From the NCBI RefSeq assembly GCF_042432905.1, contig NZ_JBHLWI010000004.1, positions 1 to 64,000 of the forward strand: a DNA stretch of 64,000 nucleotides. The letters run 5' to 3'. The position numbers and the translations under genes were made by a program. Numbering within the stretch: position 1 is the stretch's first letter; each line of letters starts with the position of its first letter. This DNA comes from Fontibacter flavus. Lineage in GTDB: Bacteria > Bacteroidota > Bacteroidia > Cytophagales > Cyclobacteriaceae. A model generated the notes under the pieces. It was not told the origin of the DNA. It did not search any database and saw nothing but the letters and a program-made list of their open reading frames with translations. Below are positions 60,912-64,000 of this stretch, piece by piece.

Positions 60912-61131
60912 CCAACGAATATCACCATTAAATCACGGAATAGTAATTGTTTTTGTGTAAAGGCAGTAATAATTATTTTTGAAAATTGTTTAATAAATGT
61001 AATAATTTTTTAGTTTTGTAATATTAACAAGTTTTTGTCGGTCTTGGTAGCAAAAGCGAAACGAAATTATCATGAAGTCGTTATTATGAAACGATTGTCT
61101 TTTATATGAAAAACCAACTAAACTATTTCAA

Positions 61132-63837
61132 ATGAAAAGAGTGTCTTATTTTATTCCAGTTGTCGTTATTTCTTTTTTTTATCTGTTTTCATCATTTCAG
61201 GAAAAATCCAGTATTGCTGAACTGAGCGAAAAGATCATCAATCTCATGCAATATTATGTGGAAGAGGTTCCTGAAGAAAAGGTGTTTGTACATTTAGACA
61301 AAAATCTTTATGCTGCAGGAGATAATATTTGGTTCTCGGTATTCCTGACGGCAGGAAGCCCGGATATTCCTTCCCCATTGAGCAAGGTTGTCTATGTGGA
61401 TTTATTAGACAATGAAGGCAATTTGATTCAGCAGAGAACGGTTCAGGTGGATGCCGGACACGGGTTTGGAGATTTCAAGTTGGATTTTTACATGAAGGAA
61501 GGTACTTACCAGGTCAAAGCATATTCTCATTGGTTAAAGGGATTTGGAGAAGAAGCAATTTTTCAGACCGGTATAGAAATTTTAGAGCCTTATAACCTCA
61601 GGTTTCAGCCAACTGTAAATTTTGAGAAAATTGAAAATGGCAACTTGATTCAATATATAGCATCCATTACAGCAGTAAACCGATCCTTGCAGCCCTTGGC
61701 GGGAGAGACTTTGTATTATGAATTGATGAACAGGGATAGAATCCTTAAGGAAGGGTCATTACAATTGGATAAGGATGGCAAGAGCAATTTAGACTTTGAG
61801 CTGGCTGCAGACCAACTCAATCAGGTGACTGCAATGGTCTTAATACAAAAAGAGAATGAGGAATACAGCATTTCCAGAAAGTTCCTTTTGCCATTCCCGT
61901 CCTCCAGTATGGATATTCAGTTCCTTCCTGAAGGCGGTGACCTGATCGCAGGATTCAGTAATAAGATTGGGGTAAGGGCAGTGTATCCGGATGGTTCACC
62001 CATCCAAATAAAGGGAAGTCTGTCGGTGGATGGTCAGGAAGTTGAGTTTAAGACCAATGAATCAGGTTTGGGCATGTTTTCATTTGTTCCCCAAGCTGGT
62101 CAGGAATATGTGGCAAAAATAGAGATAGAGGGTAGTAGGTTTGAGAAAAAGCTTTCCGAAGTAAAAACCAAGGGGGTCAATCTTGCGGTTGACAACAGCA
62201 AAGAAGGTCTCCTCAATATCTTGATCCAGTCCAATAATTTTCAGGAAATATCCGTAAGCGGGGAGGGCTTGTTGGTGGTCCATGCCAGGGGCAGGATAGG
62301 GTATATGCAGGTCATCAACCTTTCCAATGGTGTGACCGGTGCAAGGGTGAACAAATCCCAGCTAGCTACAGGGATCAATCAAGTGACGGTATTTGAACCA
62401 GATGGTACTCCGCTTGCAGAGCGATTGGTTTTTATTCCTCAGGAGAATGGTCTGAAACTGAATTTGAAAGCAGATCAGGTGAATGTTAACCCAAGAGGCA
62501 AAAATAGTTGGAAGCTACAAGTTGACGGTGCTGCTTTTGAAGGAGGGAACTACTCCGTTTCGATCACTGATGCCAATGAAGCACCCTATTCGATCAATTC
62601 CAGTATAATTTCTTACCTGAAATTGGAGTCAGAGCTTAGAGGGCGCATTCATCAGCCCAAGCATTTTTTTGGTGACCATAGGGATGATGAAGGAATAGAG
62701 ATGATCATGTTGACACATGGTTGGAGAAGGTTTAACTGGGAAGATGTACTGAACAATAAAGTGGAAAACAAGAATTTCATAGAGCAGGGGATCAATATTA
62801 CCGGAACGGTTTCTCCTAAATCTGGCGGGAAAAGAGGTTTAACAGGAGGGATCATCAATGTTTTCAGTAAGGGTAAAGAAGAAGATTTTATCGCAGTGGA
62901 ATATGGGGAAAATGGGAAATTCATCATTGATGACCTGGATTTTCAGGACACCACTTTGTTGACGATGTCTGTTTTGGACAAACGGCATAAGGAACTCGTC
63001 AGCCTGGAACTTGATGCACCTCTTGCCAAATATGTAAAATGGGAAGGCTTCCAGTCTGATATGAGGCCTTTTCAGATTTCACCTATGCTCAGGGATTATC
63101 TGGAAAATGCAGAGAAAAGGAAGCAGGCCTCAGTGGCATTTGGAGAAATACAAACAGTCGATATAGAAGAGTTTGTGATCAAGTCAGATAAATTTGATGC
63201 CACAGAGGAGGAAATTACCAGAATGTACGGTAAGGGAGATGCTTCCCTTAAACCTGAGGAAATTGGTGGTTTTGAAGGTTTTAGGGACGTTTGGGAATTG
63301 ATTCAAGGTAGATTTCCGGGAGTAAGGGTAATTCCTGATATCTCTGGTTCCCCAACCATCAGGATTAGAGGAGTAGGTTCAGTGGTCGCCGGAGGTTCGC
63401 CTTTGATTCTATTGGACAATGTTCCTATTGACATCTCATTTGCAAGTTCCATTCCTCCTAGGGACCTGGCTTCAGTAGAGGTGTTTAAGGATGCTGCCTC
63501 TTTGGCGATATTTGGTTCAGGTGGTGCCAATGGTGCAATTGCCCTTTATACAAAAAGAGCTGCCGGGATTGGAGATGTAGGTGAAGGAGTATTCAATATG
63601 CGTTTCCCTGGTTATTCGGTCGCAAGAGAATTTTACATTCCAAAGTATGACAAAGAAAATTCCCCTGCGCCTGATTACCGCTCAACCTTATATTGGAATC
63701 CTAAGCTCAAATTTGAGGGCAACATGGCCAATATTGAGTTTTTCAACAATGACATTGTGCAGAAATATAAAGTAGTGGTACAGGGTATGGATAAGTTTGG
63801 AAGATTATCCTATCTGGAACAGGACATTAATCCATAA
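61132..63837 (+). CDS. large exported MG2/TonB-plug protein
   Basis: The 901-residue protein has a signal peptide and N-terminal alpha-2-macroglobulin MG2-like domains (KVFVHLDKNLYAAGDNIWFS; YQVKAYSHWLKGFGEEAIF). A long beta-rich middle follows, then a TonB-dependent receptor plug domain near the C-terminus (GVRVIPDISGSPTIRIRGVG and ASVEVFKDAASLAIFGSGGA). The beta-barrel that normally follows a plug is missing, so it is not a receptor by itself. Such MG2-plus-plug proteins are common in Cytophagales and may act with an outer-membrane partner; the next gene starts an exported protein. A 220-bp AT-rich leader with no gene precedes it. Confidence 0.78.
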   Translation: MKRVSYFIPVVVISFFYLFSSFQEKSSIAELSEKIINLMQYYVEEVPEEKVFVHLDKNLYAAGDNIWFSVFLTAGSPDIPSPLSKVVYVDLLDNEGNLIQQRTVQVDAGHGFGDFKLDFYMKEGTYQVKAYSHWLKGFGEEAIFQTGIEILEPYNLRFQPTVNFEKIENGNLIQYIASITAVNRSLQPLAGETLYYELMNRDRILKEGSLQLDKDGKSNLDFELAADQLNQVTAMVLIQKENEEYSISRKFLLPFPSSSMDIQFLPEGGDLIAGFSNKIGVRAVYPDGSPIQIKGSLSVDGQEVEFKTNESGLGMFSFVPQAGQEYVAKIEIEGSRFEKKLSEVKTKGVNLAVDNSKEGLLNILIQSNNFQEISVSGEGLLVVHARGRIGYMQVINLSNGVTGARVNKSQLATGINQVTVFEPDGTPLAERLVFIPQENGLKLNLKADQVNVNPRGKNSWKLQVDGAAFEGGNYSVSITDANEAPYSINSSIISYLKLESELRGRIHQPKHFFGDHRDDEGIEMIMLTHGWRRFNWEDVLNNKVENKNFIEQGINITGTVSPKSGGKRGLTGGIINVFSKGKEEDFIAVEYGENGKFIIDDLDFQDTTLLTMSVLDKRHKELVSLELDAPLAKYVKWEGFQSDMRPFQISPMLRDYLENAEKRKQASVAFGEIQTVDIEEFVIKSDKFDATEEEITRMYGKGDASLKPEEIGGFEGFRDVWELIQGRFPGVRVIPDISGSPTIRIRGVGSVVAGGSPLILLDNVPIDISFASSIPPRDLASVEVFKDAASLAIFGSGGANGAIALYTKRAAGIGDVGEGVFNMRFPGYSVAREFYIPKYDKENSPAPDYRSTLYWNPKLKFEGNMANIEFFNNDIVQKYKVVVQGMDKFGRLSYLEQDINP

Positions 63838-63840
63838 TTT

Positions 63841-63866
63841 AAAAGCCCCGTTTTGGGGCTTTTTCT
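63841..63866 (+). terminator. intrinsic terminator
   Basis: AAAAGCCCC and GGGGCTTTTT form a stem of about 9 bp with a 5-base loop and a T-rich tail. It starts 4 bp after the stop of the MG2/plug gene. Confidence 0.92.
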
Positions 63867-63886
63867 TTTTTGACTATCTTCAGCTC

Positions 63887-64000
63887 ATGAAAAAATCAAT
63901 ACTGTTGCTATTTGCATTTTTGGCCTTCGGCTTTGCATATGCCCAGGAGCAGGGAGATGTTAGGATTCAGGTGGGGCCTGATTATAAACTGAATATCAAT
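63887..64000 (+). CDS. start of an exported protein (cut by the window end)
   Basis: The first 38 codons are visible: a signal peptide MKKSILLLFAFLAFGFAYAQ followed by EQGDVRIQVGPDYKLNIN. The pattern is that of small outer-membrane-barrel proteins. The rest lies outside the window, so no function is assigned. Confidence 0.6.
   Translation, partial: MKKSILLLFAFLAFGFAYAQEQGDVRIQVGPDYKLNIN

Overview
The window looks like chromosome of a Bacteroidota bacterium, most likely a Cytophagales/Cyclobacteriaceae-type marine or freshwater heterotroph. This is inferred from several things: many proteins with Bacteroidota-style signal peptides, lipoboxes and outer-membrane barrels; a MG2/TonB-plug protein; a lamin-tail protein with a FlgD-like C-terminus; an ECF sigma/anti-sigma pair; few Shine-Dalgarno sites; and promoter -7 boxes of the TAnnTTTG type. 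No rRNA genes, integrase or insertion sequence was seen. The species cannot be named from the sequence alone.

Layout. 1-3.7 kb holds small envelope proteins and a DUF885 peptidase. 3.7-11.2 kb is a complete-looking trans-4-hydroxy-L-proline catabolic locus: AraC regulator, DHDPS-family deaminase, ketoglutarate-semialdehyde dehydrogenase, proline-racemase-type epimerase and D-amino-acid dehydrogenase. A VapBC toxin-antitoxin module sits inside it, and TATTTC arrays with an exact 11-bp period precede two of its genes. 11.4-16.6 kb holds a CBS/HEPN-like protein and the arginine operon argB-argD-argC-argJ. 17-24.6 kb has a sterol-desaturase-family membrane protein and a soluble NAD-linked formate dehydrogenase (fdhD, a NuoE-NuoF fusion, fdhA) with mobA. 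24.6-27.3 kb has an ECF sigma factor, its anti-sigma-like partner carrying a barrel, and a divergent outer-membrane protein.

27.3-36.2 kb is an accessory island ending at an initiator tRNA-Met gene. It contains a Fic remnant, an agmatine-deiminase-like/uracil-glycosylase-like pair, an orphan HigA with a helical partner, a DUF4238 protein and a large type IIG restriction-modification enzyme. The enzyme gene is interrupted in frame by four ~114-bp palindromic repeats. Two of these are nearly identical and bracket an in-frame DUF559 endonuclease domain. This repeat-plus-nuclease cassette is the most unusual feature of the window. Degenerate pieces of the tRNA lie on both sides of the intact tRNA.

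36.4-64 kb returns to core functions: era-der, SprT, ScpB, a DksA-like protein, aspartate-semialdehyde dehydrogenase, a THUMP-like methyltransferase, an M1 peptidase, an MFS transporter with trehalase, a purple-acid-type phosphatase, cyanophycinase, an App1 phosphatase, RlmN and a MG2/plug protein. A small secreted-peptide/lipoprotein operon at 56.8-59.6 kb includes a gene broken by a homopolymer frameshift.
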